Below are positions 36,801 through 45,536 of a stretch of 64,000 nt of DNA, piece after piece. Source of the DNA: Leptolyngbya sp. SIO1E4. Its GTDB lineage: Bacteria; Cyanobacteriota; Cyanobacteriia; Phormidesmidales; Phormidesmidaceae. Each line of letters begins with the position of its first letter. The first letter of the stretch is position 1. The translations under genes were made by a program, and so were the position numbers. The stretch covers positions 2,480,001 to 2,544,000 of the forward strand of contig JAAHFU020000001.1 of assembly GCA_010672825.2 (NCBI GenBank), read 5' to 3'. Under the pieces are notes generated by a model. The model did no database searches. It was not told where the DNA came from and saw nothing but the letters and a program-made list of their open reading frames with translations.

Positions 36801-36873
36801 AAAAAGGGGATCCAACAACTAAAGTGGGTTAGCGTTCTCAAAAGGAACCTTAACCCAATCTGCAATTTCTGCA

Positions 36874-37518
36874 TCATACCTTGATCGCACTGGGCTCTGC
36901 GATCGCTGCAATGATTCGTTTACACCCAGAATCAGGTCTAGCCCAGTCATAGTGGCATTCTTTAGGGTCACCCCAGCAGAGGCTGAGATATAACTCTGCC
37001 CGTGTCGCGTCTACTTCTGCCCATTCAGTTTCTTCGATCCATTGGTCAACGTCTGCTCTGTCAATAGGCTGGGGCGGTGAGCCAGGTTGCCAGAGGCGTA
37101 ATCCGTCAATGGACGATTGCCAGAACCCAATCACGGCAGTTTTGGCGGCGATCAGGGCGGCTTTATCAGCGGGAATGGCGATGAGCTGGGGATGCAGTTC
37201 GGGGAGCTGCAGCGATCGCCCTCGAAACCGACAGGTATGCCACACCAAGCCTGAGACTTGGTGGGCTCGCTGATATTGATGAATCTGATCGCGAAAATCT
37301 TGGACGGCGAAGACCTTGCTCAGCTTCTCTGTGCCTAATGCCTTTGCTACCACTGGGTTAAGACGTTGGGTGGAAGATAAAACCACCCGTTCTCCGCGCC
37401 AAGCTGCCCGCAGTTCCTGATCAAGAATGTCGAGGAGTTCTTCAGTGGTATAGCTCATGGACACTGAGGATAAGTTTGCCTCAATTCTACCAAGCTGAAT
37501 TGGCGGTAATGGCCCCAT
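36874..37518 (-). CDS. Conserved-looking protein of unknown function
   Basis: 214 residues from the ATG at 37518, which overlaps the nucleoside hydrolase stop (TGATG), so translation is probably coupled. An alternative ATG at 37458 (MSYTTEELLDILDQEL) would give 194 residues. No family is recognised. It is soluble, with Trp-rich segments (WHTCRFRGRSLQLPEL, GFWQSSIDGLRLW) and a C-terminal region with Cys-rich LCWGDPKECHYDWARPDSGCKR. Confidence 0.7.
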   Translation of the reverse strand: MGPLPPIQLGRIEANLSSVSMSYTTEELLDILDQELRAAWRGERVVLSSTQRLNPVVAKALGTEKLSKVFAVQDFRDQIHQYQRAHQVSGLVWHTCRFRGRSLQLPELHPQLIAIPADKAALIAAKTAVIGFWQSSIDGLRLWQPGSPPQPIDRADVDQWIEETEWAEVDATRAELYLSLCWGDPKECHYDWARPDSGCKRIIAAIAEPSAIKV

Positions 37519-38447
37519 CAAGGATTTCCAAGATGTTTTGTCAGTAAGTCGTAAACACCGTCAGAATTCACCCCGTTGACGATGGTCACGGGTGGATGAT
37601 CGTTGGGGCTATAGGGGCTGGCGATGGTTTGCCCTAGGGTCAGGGGGCTGTTGATTTCAACCTGGATATCGCCCAGATAGCTGGTGAACAGGTCTGGACG
37701 CAGGAGATAGGCAATAACGCAGGGGTCATGCAGGGGTGCTCCAACCATTCCCAGCTTTTCCTGATCGGCTTTGCCGTAGTGGCTGAGTAAGGCAAACGCG
37801 ACTTGGCTCATCGGAGTTCCGAGAGCCTGCAGTGCTGCGAGGCGATCCGGGGTGGTTAAGACTTGGTGGGTCAGATCCAGGCTGAGTAGGGTGATGGGGA
37901 TGCCTGCTGTGAATACAACCTGGGCGGCATGGGGATCTACAAAAATGTTGAATTCTGCGACCGGGGTGATGTTGCCCTGGGTAATGCCGCCGCCCATCAT
38001 GACGATGTTGGCAATCTTGTCCACAATACTGGGGGCTTGGATCAGGGCTACGGCCACGTTGGTCAAGGGGCCTAGGGTTGCCAGGGTGATGGGGCGGGGT
38101 GCAGCCTGGAGTGTTTCGATCAAGTAGGTCACGGCATGGGAGGGCTGTAAGGGGAGGGTGGGATCCGGTAACGTGGCTCCATCTAGGCCAGTCTTGCCGT
38201 GAATGTCTTCAGCGGTGATGAGCGATCGCACTAGCGGTCGTGGGCACCCGGCATAGAGGGGAATATCTCGGCGTCCTACCAGTTCACAAATCTGACGGGC
38301 GTTGCGCTGGGTTAAGGCTAAAGGGACATTGCCCGCCACAACGGTAATGCCTTGCACTGAGAGTTCAGGAGCACTGAGTGCCAGCATGAGCGCGATCGCG
38401 TCATCTACACCGGGGTCACAATCGATAATGAGGGGATGTTCAGCCAT
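37518..38447 (-). CDS. Inosine/uridine-type nucleoside hydrolase
   Basis: Hydrolyses ribonucleosides to base and ribose in the cytosol. The 309-residue protein starts with the calcium-binding IIDCDPGVDDAIALMLAL, and has GAAPDPT-like LDGATLPDP, TLATLGPLTNVA, MGGGITQGNITPVAEFNIFVDP and PLHDPCVIAYLL, the His/Asp active-site region. The exact base preference cannot be read. It is the first gene of a four-gene minus-strand cluster with the unknown gene, ccmK3 and ccmK4. Confidence 0.93.
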   Translation of the reverse strand: MAEHPLIIDCDPGVDDAIALMLALSAPELSVQGITVVAGNVPLALTQRNARQICELVGRRDIPLYAGCPRPLVRSLITAEDIHGKTGLDGATLPDPTLPLQPSHAVTYLIETLQAAPRPITLATLGPLTNVAVALIQAPSIVDKIANIVMMGGGITQGNITPVAEFNIFVDPHAAQVVFTAGIPITLLSLDLTHQVLTTPDRLAALQALGTPMSQVAFALLSHYGKADQEKLGMVGAPLHDPCVIAYLLRPDLFTSYLGDIQVEINSPLTLGQTIASPYSPNDHPPVTIVNGVNSDGVYDLLTKHLGNP

Positions 38448-38556
38448 GGCCTTTGCCCTTGTAACGGGGAATTCTGCGCTAGTGTGATAACAGAAATAAC
38501 ATTCAGCCTAGCGAGTTTTGGCACCCGTTACAGCGCCTTGGGGGGTAGGCTGAGTG

Positions 38557-39630
38557 ATGTTGCAAGCGAAGAGTCCTATGGTCGGCGGCAGGGTTAGAGA
38601 CGCGATCGCTAGCGTGGTAGCACTCGGTTTGTTAGCCAGCTGTGCTGGGGGGCCATTTGGTGAGGCCGTTGAGCGCTCCTTAGAAGCGGATCCCCAGCTT
38701 GAGGAATCGCCTGCATTCGGAGGCTCCTCAGCGCCTGAACCGGAGGATGAGCCGCCTTCTGATACGCCGCAGTCGCCTCGCTCTACGGATGATGCGCCAG
38801 CAGCACCTGCGCCAGATGACCCAGAGGAGACCGCGTCTTTGTTGGTGGTGCCTGAGCCCGGTGAGGCCGACTTTATTGGCCCGGTCTGGCCTGCTGAAAC
38901 ATTGACCGCAGCGTCCTCAGAGGATGGCCATCGTTTCCAAGACAACACAGTCTCTCTAGAGGGTATCCCGGTAGATTTGCAGGCCTATATTCAGGACTTG
39001 CAGGCGTTGGATCTGATTGCAATCAACGAAAGCCCACCCGCAGATGGAGAGGAGATGTCGGCGGGCTCACCCTTTAACCAGACGATTACGCGTCGGGAAT
39101 ATGCCCAGTGGCTCTTTGACGCCTACAACACCCTGCATGCTGATGAACCGGGTGAGCGGTTGAGAGCTGGTGTCTCGACGGATGAAACGGTGTTTCAAGA
39201 TGTGGCGACAACGGATGCCGCGTTTGCGGCCATTCAAGGATTGGCTGCGGCAGGCATTATTCCCAGTCCTTTAACGGGAAATGGCACAGCGGTGACATTC
39301 CGCCCAGATGCGCCCCTGGCTAGGGAAGACCTAGTGCTTTGGAAAGTGCCTTTAGATACGCGCTCAACCCTGCCGAATACCTCGCCAGAAGCGGTGACTG
39401 AGACCTGGGGATTTCAAGATGCTGCTAGCGTTGAACCGTTGGCCCTAAGAGCTATCGCCGCTGACTTTCAGCTGGGAGATTTTTCGAATATTCGCCGAGC
39501 TTTTGGCTACACCACCTTGTTTCGTCCAGATAAAGCCGTGACCCGTGCTGAAGCGGCAGCGGTTATCTGGCGATTTGGGGATCAAACCAATGGACGTTCT
39601 GCTGCTCAAGCCGCCTCTTCTGATGAATAG
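38557..39630 (+). CDS. SLH-domain lipoprotein
   Basis: 357 residues from the ATG at 38557 (a GTG is directly upstream). A lipoprotein signal ends in LGLLASCAGG. A low-complexity Pro/Ser/Glu region follows (about 45-110). S-layer homology-type repeats follow: ITRREYAQWLFDAYNTLH with FQDVATTDAAFAAIQGLAAAGII, and AVTRAEAAAVIWRFG near the end. Such proteins bind peptidoglycan-linked polymers from the outer face. Gene context gives no specific job. Confidence 0.85.
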   Translation: MLQAKSPMVGGRVRDAIASVVALGLLASCAGGPFGEAVERSLEADPQLEESPAFGGSSAPEPEDEPPSDTPQSPRSTDDAPAAPAPDDPEETASLLVVPEPGEADFIGPVWPAETLTAASSEDGHRFQDNTVSLEGIPVDLQAYIQDLQALDLIAINESPPADGEEMSAGSPFNQTITRREYAQWLFDAYNTLHADEPGERLRAGVSTDETVFQDVATTDAAFAAIQGLAAAGIIPSPLTGNGTAVTFRPDAPLAREDLVLWKVPLDTRSTLPNTSPEAVTETWGFQDAASVEPLALRAIAADFQLGDFSNIRRAFGYTTLFRPDKAVTRAEAAAVIWRFGDQTNGRSAAQAASSDE

Positions 39631-39863
39631 ACTAGGGACAGGAGCCCCCTTGCGCGCCCTGTTTAACGCGCTTGACGGGTGCCGGTTTGCTAGGGGGCTA
39701 GGCACCCGTAGGGCATACCAGTCATCGTGGCCCAAGTGCCGGGGAGTCAGGCAGGCAAACACCAGCAGGTATATAGAGGCAGGCATCATCAAGGAATAAT
39801 GTCAGCCGTATTGATAACTCCTGATCCAGGCCTCGCCTAAGTCCCCAAACTCAGCTCAAAACA

Positions 39864-40124
39864 CTAAATTGCGCCGATACTGGCCAATCCCAGAATGACG
39901 CCAGCCCCCAGCAGGTGGCCGAGGCTGGTGGTTCCCAATAATGCCCCTAACCCCATGCCGCCAAAGAGTGTAGGGGAGGGGAGTGCAGGCCCAGCGCTGG
40001 GGTACTTGATGGTGTATTTGCCGATCGCGATCGCCAGCACATTGCACAGCACCATGACCACTGCCACTTTAGGGCTCCACGTTAAAGTCGTTGGAACCGC
40101 TGCAAGCAAAGAAATATAAGCCAA
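39864..40124 (-). CDS. psaK: Photosystem I subunit PsaK with a TTG start
   Basis: Small two-helix subunit at the edge of photosystem I. The TTG at 40124 is chosen as start: AGGAG at 40133-40137 lies eight bases upstream and the product is then 86 residues, the usual size. Upstream ATGs at 40151 and 40154 add an atypical MHLVLGDRT and lie before the ribosome site. The sequence has LLAAVPTTLTWSPKVAVVMV, LCNVLAIAIGKYTI, PALPSPTLFGGMGLG and TTSLGHLLGAGVILGLAS. The gene stands alone. Confidence 0.88.
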   Translation of the reverse strand: MAYISLLAAVPTTLTWSPKVAVVMVLCNVLAIAIGKYTIKYPSAGPALPSPTLFGGMGLGALLGTTSLGHLLGAGVILGLASIGAI

Positions 40125-40422
40125 TGTTCTGTCTCCTAAGACCAAATGCATCATTGGAAAATGGGGTACAGTGCTCCTGCTGTGCCAGATAATTGGCCAC
40201 TGGAGCCATAACCCTTAGCCAAGATTCTTCATGACGCTATAAAGCATTATCAAAGCCTCTTTGCAAGAATTTACAGAAATTCTGAGGTGAGGGGGACAAA
40301 AACAGCGGAATTTTAAAGGAAGCCGACTGTTTTCGATTTTGAGGGGAACCCGGTCTTCTAGTGCGTGAAGTCGTTACAATCAGAAGCCTACGCGCGATTA
40401 GATTTAGGGTTTCTCGGCATTC

Positions 40423-40854
40423 ATGGAAAGAGGATTGTTGTGGTTACCCCTGCTGGGGCTGTTTAGCTGGCTGGCCTGGGCGGGTTGGAATGAGTATCGC
40501 AAGCTCGAAGCCTATCAGCTGTGGGCGGCTGATTTTGAGCGAGCTAAATACGACATTTATGCTGCCCTCGGACAAACCGCCGATCAGCTTGTCTGGGGTC
40601 GTCCTACCCGTCAGGGACCGGAGCAGATACAACATGCTTCACTCCTATCAGTGAAAGCAATTACCCTATACGAGGATATTTCGCGTCTACCACCTGATAA
40701 TGATTTACCCCGGGGGTGCCAGGTCTGTCTTGGGCTCACGATTGAGACAGGAGAAACACGCTTGATTCCCTTTACAGAGCTTGAGCTAGCATCTCGTTGG
40801 CAAAAGCAGTTGCAGTCTCTTTTAGAGTCGCTACAATCAACGCCACACCCCTGA
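40423..40854 (+). CDS. Single-helix membrane protein of unknown function
   Basis: 143 residues. One N-terminal hydrophobic helix (LLWLPLLGLFSWLAWAGW) anchors a soluble domain with WAADFERAKYDIYAALG, an acidic loop and CQVCLGLTIETGETRLIPF near residue 98. No family is recognised. It precedes ftsQ by 95 bases on the same strand, so a link with the divisome is possible but unproven. Confidence 0.7.
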   Translation: MERGLLWLPLLGLFSWLAWAGWNEYRKLEAYQLWAADFERAKYDIYAALGQTADQLVWGRPTRQGPEQIQHASLLSVKAITLYEDISRLPPDNDLPRGCQVCLGLTIETGETRLIPFTELELASRWQKQLQSLLESLQSTPHP

Positions 40855-40949
40855 AGTGGCGTGCGTCTCTGCCATTCTGAGGCGCTAACCGGATTCCACT
40901 GAGATACCCTCCCTCTTTATTTAGATCTGCTCAATCTGCGCGATCGCCC

Positions 40950-41783
40950 ATGACCGATTTGTCTGCGCTTTCTCCTGAAGACCTGGCCAACCGTCGGCGT
41001 GCCCTAAGACGGCAGCGTCGTATTCGTAATTTGAAAAATATTTGGCGTTTTCTGGCGGTTTCAGGAATGACGGCTGGAACCCTATGGCTTATCTCGAATC
41101 CATTCTGGCTCTTGCGCAGCCGCCACCAGGTTATCGTTGAGGGCAACGAACTCCTCTCGGATGAGGCCATTCAATCCCTGCTTCCCCTAGAGTATCCTCA
41201 GCCTTTGTTAGGGGTGGAACCTGAACATATGGCCCAATTTCTACAAACCCAGTCGCCAGTTGCCTATGCCAGCGTCACGCGGCAGCTCTTTCCGCCGCGC
41301 CTTGAAGTGCATGTGCAAGAACGCCAGCCCGTTGCGGTTACGGTGCCCACGCATCCCCAGCCACCCACCCAGTCGATGCAAGATAGCACACCCACCCATC
41401 ATCCCGGGTTGTTAGATCGTCAGGGGTACTGGACAGCGCAAGTCAGCTTTACCGATATTGATCCTGACTTTGATTTGCCGACGCTCAAGGTAAAAGGCTT
41501 TAGTGCCCAACATCAGTCACAGTGGCCCAGTTTGTATCAAGCTATTCAAGCAAGTCCTGTGGGGATATTGGAGGTTGACTGGCGTCTTCCTAGCAATGTA
41601 ATTCTGCACACCCAGCTAGGGATGGTGCATTTGGGTATTTACGATCCCCGCTTGATTCGGCAACAGCTATCTACCCTGGATCAGTTACGATCGCTGGCTC
41701 AGGCTGAGAATACGCCGGAAGTGGAATACATTGACTTGAGCAACCCCAACTCTCCAGCTATCAAGGTGGTTCCGACGCCCTAG
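40950..41783 (+). CDS. ftsQ: Cell division protein FtsQ/DivIB
   Basis: Bitopic divisome protein. The 277-residue chain has a basic cytoplasmic N-terminus (RRRALRRQRRIRNLK), one membrane helix (FLAVSGMTAGTLWLISNPFWLL), then a POTRA domain starting VIVEGNELLSDEAIQSLLPL, and the FtsQ beta-domain with VTRQLFPPRLEVHVQERQPVAV. A Gln/Pro/His-rich insert near 130-145 is unusual. It precedes ftsZ by 258 bases, the normal cyanobacterial order. Confidence 0.9.
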   Translation: MTDLSALSPEDLANRRRALRRQRRIRNLKNIWRFLAVSGMTAGTLWLISNPFWLLRSRHQVIVEGNELLSDEAIQSLLPLEYPQPLLGVEPEHMAQFLQTQSPVAYASVTRQLFPPRLEVHVQERQPVAVTVPTHPQPPTQSMQDSTPTHHPGLLDRQGYWTAQVSFTDIDPDFDLPTLKVKGFSAQHQSQWPSLYQAIQASPVGILEVDWRLPSNVILHTQLGMVHLGIYDPRLIRQQLSTLDQLRSLAQAENTPEVEYIDLSNPNSPAIKVVPTP

Positions 41784-42041
41784 TGCCCCCACAGGAGGGA
41801 TTTATTAAGAAAAAATGACAATAGTTGAGGCTGGAAGAAAAATCAGTTCTTATAAGGTAACTTTTTCAAGCTGGTCTGAGTGAGTTGCAACCATTGCGAT
41901 TTTTCAATAGGAGAGTGTTGAATATTCGCGATTTCAGATGACGATTATCTGTTTGGTTTTTCAACCGAAGTACCTTATAGTTGTCTAAATTGTCTGGGGT
42001 TGTGCTTGCTCGGAGCTGAGTTTCGCGTAGGATGAGAGTTT

Positions 42042-43334
42042 ATGTCCGCCAATTCAACGCCCTTTGATGCTCATTCCGATGATGCTTTCACAGTGAATGG
42101 ATCACATGCTCCGGTTGAGTATGCCTCATCAACGGAAGCTCATGATAAAGTTGACACTTATTCACAGCCTGGCAGCAGCCCTAAAGGCGCTGGTTATGCT
42201 AATGGTGATCTCAGAGTAGTTCCCAGAGAAATGCTCCTAAACGGTGAGACTGTGCCCAGCAATATTGCAAAAATTAAAGTTATTGGCGTTGGCGGCGGTG
42301 GCTGTAATGCAGTTAACCGCATGATTCATAGTGGTGTTTCTGGAATCGAGTTTTGGACAGTCAATACCGATGCTCAGGCGTTATCGAATGTTGCGACAGA
42401 TAACACCCTACAAATTGGCCAGAAACTGACCCGTGGATTGGGAGCAGGAGGGAATCCTGCTATTGGTCAGAAAGCTGCTGAAGAATCGCGAGATGAGTTG
42501 GCTGCCTCCTTGGAAGAGGCTGATTTGGTCTTTATTACCGCTGGAATGGGCGGCGGCACTGGAACTGGAGCTGCTCCAGTGGTTGCAGAAGTGGCTAAAG
42601 AGGCCGGGGCTCTGACAGTGGGCGTTGTAACTCGCCCCTTTACATTCGAAGGCCGTCGTCGTACTTCCCAAGCTGAAGAGGGGATTGCTGCCCTGCAGAC
42701 GCGGGTTGACACCTTGATTGTGATTCCTAATGACAAGCTCTTGTCCGTCATTTCTGAGCAGACGCCTGTGCAAGAAGCGTTTCAGGCTGCAGATGATGTT
42801 TTGCGTCAGGGTGTTCAGGGCATCTCAGACATTATTACTATTCCAGGGCTCGTGAATGTTGACTTTGCCGACGTGCGGGCGGTCATGGCAGATGCTGGCT
42901 CAGCGTTGATGGGTATTGGCATTGGTTCCGGTAAGTCGCGGGCCCGGGAGGCCGCGATCGCCGCAATCTCTTCGCCTTTGCTAGAGTCTTCCATTGACGG
43001 AGCTTCGGGTGCGGTCTTTAATATCACGGGCGGAGGTGACTTGACTCTGCATGAAGTGAACGCTGCTGCTGAAATTATTTATGAAGCGGTTGACCCCAAT
43101 GCCAATATTATTTTTGGGGCTGTGATTGATGAGCGCCTGCAGGGAGAAGTCCACATTACGGTCATTGCAACCGGGTTTAATCTGGAATCTCAGCCGTCAC
43201 AGTTAGAGACTGCTCGCATTACACCCCTGAAGCGTAACAACCTTAGCGTGCCTCAGGCCGGGAGTAACAGCAGTGGCGGCACTGGGGCTCTCGATATCCC
43301 AGAGTTTTTACAACGTCGCCGCCCCAACCGTTAA
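42042..43334 (+). CDS. ftsZ: Cell division protein FtsZ
   Basis: Tubulin-like GTPase that forms the division ring. 430 residues, with an unusually long, disordered N-terminal extension of ~75 residues that is common in cyanobacteria. [13 protein letters not shown], the GTP-binding GGGTGTG (170-176) and the catalytic T7 loop [11 protein letters not shown] are intact. The conserved C-terminal peptide [14 protein letters not shown], which binds partner proteins, is present. GGATGAGAG precedes the ATG. Confidence 0.99.
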   Translation: MSANSTPFDAHSDDAFTVNGSHAPVEYASSTEAHDKVDTYSQPGSSPKGAGYANGDLRVVPREMLLNGETVPSNIAKIKVIGVGGGGCNAVNRMIHSGVSGIEFWTVNTDAQALSNVATDNTLQIGQKLTRGLGAGGNPAIGQKAAEESRDELAASLEEADLVFITAGMGGGTGTGAAPVVAEVAKEAGALTVGVVTRPFTFEGRRRTSQAEEGIAALQTRVDTLIVIPNDKLLSVISEQTPVQEAFQAADDVLRQGVQGISDIITIPGLVNVDFADVRAVMADAGSALMGIGIGSGKSRAREAAIAAISSPLLESSIDGASGAVFNITGGGDLTLHEVNAAAEIIYEAVDPNANIIFGAVIDERLQGEVHITVIATGFNLESQPSQLETARITPLKRNNLSVPQAGSNSSGGTGALDIPEFLQRRRPNR

Positions 43335-43366
43335 TGAATTCAAGTTTTAAAAAAATAGCATCTACC

Positions 43367-43425
43367 AATGGCCTATCCTAGCTGGGGTAGGCCATTGCCT
43401 TGGGGGTGATGGCCTACCCCTAGCT
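43367..43425 (+). terminator. Competing stem-loops downstream of ftsZ
   Basis: Three segments can pair two ways. Segment 1 (43367-43383, AATGGCCTATCCTAGCT) pairs with segment 2 (43380-43396, AGCTGGGGTAGGCCATT), or segment 2 pairs with segment 3 (43408-43425, TGGCCTACCCC then TAGCT). There is no T-run after the first stem; the layout resembles an attenuator more than a simple terminator. Confidence 0.55.
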
Positions 43426-43525
43426 TGACCTGAGGGCAAGGACTCGTGCCCATAATCCATGCGATGCGGTTAATGAGACCTGGTCGTATCAGTTCAGTGG
43501 AGATCCCTGACAGAGGTTGAATGTT

Positions 43526-44386
43526 GTGGTGAATTCGTTGACTCCTCCAGTTGCTTTAACTATTGCTGGCTCTGACAGCGGTGGTGGAGCAGGGATTCAA
43601 GCTGATCTCAGAACGTTTGCGTTTCATCGAGTCCATGGAACCAGTGCCCTGACCTGCGTCACGACCCAAAATACCTGTGGGGTGACTCGGGTAGATGCCT
43701 TGCCTCCGGAGGCTGTCGTTGCGCAAATTGAAGCCGTTGTGAGTGACATTGGGGTGCAGAGTGCCAAACTGGGCATGTTGCTCAACGCAGACATTATGAC
43801 AGCGGTTGCGGAGACGATGCAGCGACAGCCGGTTGAGATTTGGGTGCTTGATCCGGTGATGGTCTCTCGGACAGGGGCGCAGCTGGTTGATGATGCCGCG
43901 ATCGCCACCCTGCAGGAGGTTCTCATCCCCCTAGCGACGATACTGACGCCGAATCGTTATGAAGCTCAAATTCTCAGTGGGTTAGAAATTCGAACGCTGG
44001 CCGATATGGAAGCGGCGGCCGTGAAAATTCATACCCGAGGCTCCCAGGCCGTTTTGGTGAAGGGAGGCGGCATGCCAGAGGGGCTACGGGGGGTCGATGT
44101 TTGGTTTGATGGGGATCAGCTCCTGACCCTGACGACTGAGACGGTAAATACGACAGATACCCATGGCACTGGCTGTACGTTGTCGGCTGCGATCGCAGCT
44201 AACCTGGCATTAGGCCTCGACTCGCTGACAGCTGTGCGCCAGGCAAAAGACTATGTCACCCAGGCCCTCCACCATGCTCTGCGCATTGGTCAGGGGCAAG
44301 GCCCCATTGGGCATTTTTACCCGTTATTGGAGGGGGGATGCCAGACCGATTCCCAATCGGGGCATTTCTCGGTCTCTGGGCCATAG
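43526..44386 (+). CDS. thiD: Hydroxymethylpyrimidine/phosphomethylpyrimidine kinase
   Basis: Two-step kinase of thiamine synthesis. A GTG start at 43526 is favoured because AGAGG lies nine bases upstream; a TTG at 43517 and a GTG at 43529 are also in frame, and the nearby ATG is out of frame. The protein is ~286 residues with ALTIAGSDSGGGAGIQADLRTFA, VQSAKLGMLLNADIM, DPVMVSRTGAQL and the C-terminal TTDTHGTGCTLSAAIAANLA. No TPP riboswitch is visible upstream. Its end overlaps the convergent gene at 44317 by 70 bases. Confidence 0.96.
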   Translation: MVNSLTPPVALTIAGSDSGGGAGIQADLRTFAFHRVHGTSALTCVTTQNTCGVTRVDALPPEAVVAQIEAVVSDIGVQSAKLGMLLNADIMTAVAETMQRQPVEIWVLDPVMVSRTGAQLVDDAAIATLQEVLIPLATILTPNRYEAQILSGLEIRTLADMEAAAVKIHTRGSQAVLVKGGGMPEGLRGVDVWFDGDQLLTLTTETVNTTDTHGTGCTLSAAIAANLALGLDSLTAVRQAKDYVTQALHHALRIGQGQGPIGHFYPLLEGGCQTDSQSGHFSVSGP

Positions 44387-44814
44387 GGGTACATGGCGCA
44401 GACTAGCATGTTACCCCCATGGGTCTGCCCGTAGTAATGGCGGCAGCCGATGCAGGGCGGGTGCTCATTCACAATAGGGTCGAGGGTCTGATTGAGGGGG
44501 GTGGCGATCGTCTCCAGCCAACTATCCAAAGCGTCTACTAAAGGCACGATAACAGGGGTCATGACCTCAGTAAACTCCTCTGAAAACCGCCCGATCTCCT
44601 CATCCAGCCTATTTTCTAAGGGGGTCATTGTTTGCTGAAACTCGTCGGCCCATTCCTCTAGGGTGGGGCCGATTTGTTTTTCGAGTTCATCCGCGAGGGT
44701 ATCGGCGGCATCGACTGCCGTTTTTAGTGTCTGCTCAGCCCATTGTTCGGTCATCCGAGTGGTGCTATCCAAAAACTCACTCAGTTCTCTGGCCCAATCG
44801 TCCCAATTATTCAT
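44317..44814 (-). CDS. Coiled-coil protein with Cys-rich C-terminal module, unknown
   Basis: 165 residues. The first ~115 are acidic and helical with heptad character (EQWAEQTLKTAVDAADTLADELEKQI). The C-terminal ~45 form a compact module with CIGCRHYYGQ, MLVCAMYPYG and EKCPDWE, i.e. four cysteines plus a His that could hold a metal. No name is known. Its ATG overlaps the stop of the phasin-like gene, so they are translationally coupled, and its 3' end lies inside the thiD coding region on the opposite strand. Confidence 0.75.
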   Translation of the reverse strand: MNNWDDWARELSEFLDSTTRMTEQWAEQTLKTAVDAADTLADELEKQIGPTLEEWADEFQQTMTPLENRLDEEIGRFSEEFTEVMTPVIVPLVDALDSWLETIATPLNQTLDPIVNEHPPCIGCRHYYGQTHGGNMLVCAMYPYGPETEKCPDWESVWHPPSNNG

Positions 44815-45182
44815 TAACCACTCTTGCGCTTCAAATCTTCAAGTTGCTGACGGAGAGTATCCACCTGTTGACGAAGCGCTTCGGCTTCCTGCGATTCTGC
44901 TGTGACGTCATCCCCATCATCTAGGATCTCGATACGTCGTGGGCCTTCAGGGTGGGTCTCTGAGGCAGCATTCGGGGCTTCCTGGGCTTGCTGCATCATA
45001 TTGTTGAAAAGCTGCTGGGCTTCTTCTGCGGTTAATTCACCCCGCTCTACCAGTTCATTGACAATCTTTTGAGTTTGTTCGCGCAAATCTCTGAGGCTAC
45101 TGCCTGCTTTCTCCCCTGCATAGGAGGCAGCGCCTACTCCTAAGTAGAAAGCCTTCTGAACGAGATCTCCGAAACCTGCCAT
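44814..45182 (-). CDS. Phasin-like small coiled-coil protein
   Basis: 122 residues from the ATG at 45182. It has the N-terminal DLVQKAFYLGVGAASYAGEK and GSSLRDLREQTQKIVNELVERGELTAEEAQQL seen in proteins labelled phasin-family, a flexible acidic middle and a C-terminal coiled coil (QQVDTLRQQLEDLKRK). Phasins coat polyhydroxyalkanoate granules, but no PHA synthase gene is in the window, so that role is uncertain. The gene is followed directly, with overlap, by the coiled-coil/Cys gene. Confidence 0.8.
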   Translation of the reverse strand: MAGFGDLVQKAFYLGVGAASYAGEKAGSSLRDLREQTQKIVNELVERGELTAEEAQQLFNNMMQQAQEAPNAASETHPEGPRRIEILDDGDDVTAESQEAEALRQQVDTLRQQLEDLKRKSG

Positions 45183-45323
45183 GCCAGTTCCTCTTATATG
45201 TCTCGTAAACAAGATAGGCGGTAAAACCTGGACTCGACTACGGGGGTTAACCGACTACGGGTGAAGTCAATTCACAAGACCTTCGGTAGGGTTGCCCTGA
45301 GGCGCCATGGCTAGCTACCAAAA

Positions 45324-45417
45324 GACCCGGAGTCCACGCCTGTCACAAGCATCCCGTGATGCTGCTACCTTCCGGTCCTGACATGATTTGGGCGTCATGA
45401 CCGCATGGGTCCGAGTC
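45324..45417 (-). ncRNA. ffs: Signal recognition particle RNA, small bacterial 4.5S type
   Basis: On the minus strand the domain IV core GTCAGGACCGGAAGGTAGCAGC matches the SRP RNA signature in two overlapping parts (GTCAGGACCGGAAGG and GGTAGCAGC). The 5' end GACTCGG (from 45417) pairs with CCGGGTC at the 3' end, allowing one G-U pair, giving a hairpin of about 94 bases. A TTTTGG run follows. The RNA binds Ffh to target membrane proteins. Exact ends are estimated from pairing. Confidence 0.92.
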
Positions 45418-45536
45418 AATTACAGGATAGCATCAATCCGCTGATGCTGCGCTGTGGCCTTAACGCTACGCAGTCCTTCATCATTCACCGTTAATCTTGC
45501 CGTTGAGGGCAGCAAATTTTTTGTCCCTGCCAGGGG

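Noticed and set aside
43440-43525. TPP riboswitch upstream of thiD
   Set aside because: The conserved THI-box words (CTGAGA and the ACCTGATC core) are absent; only short hairpins are present.
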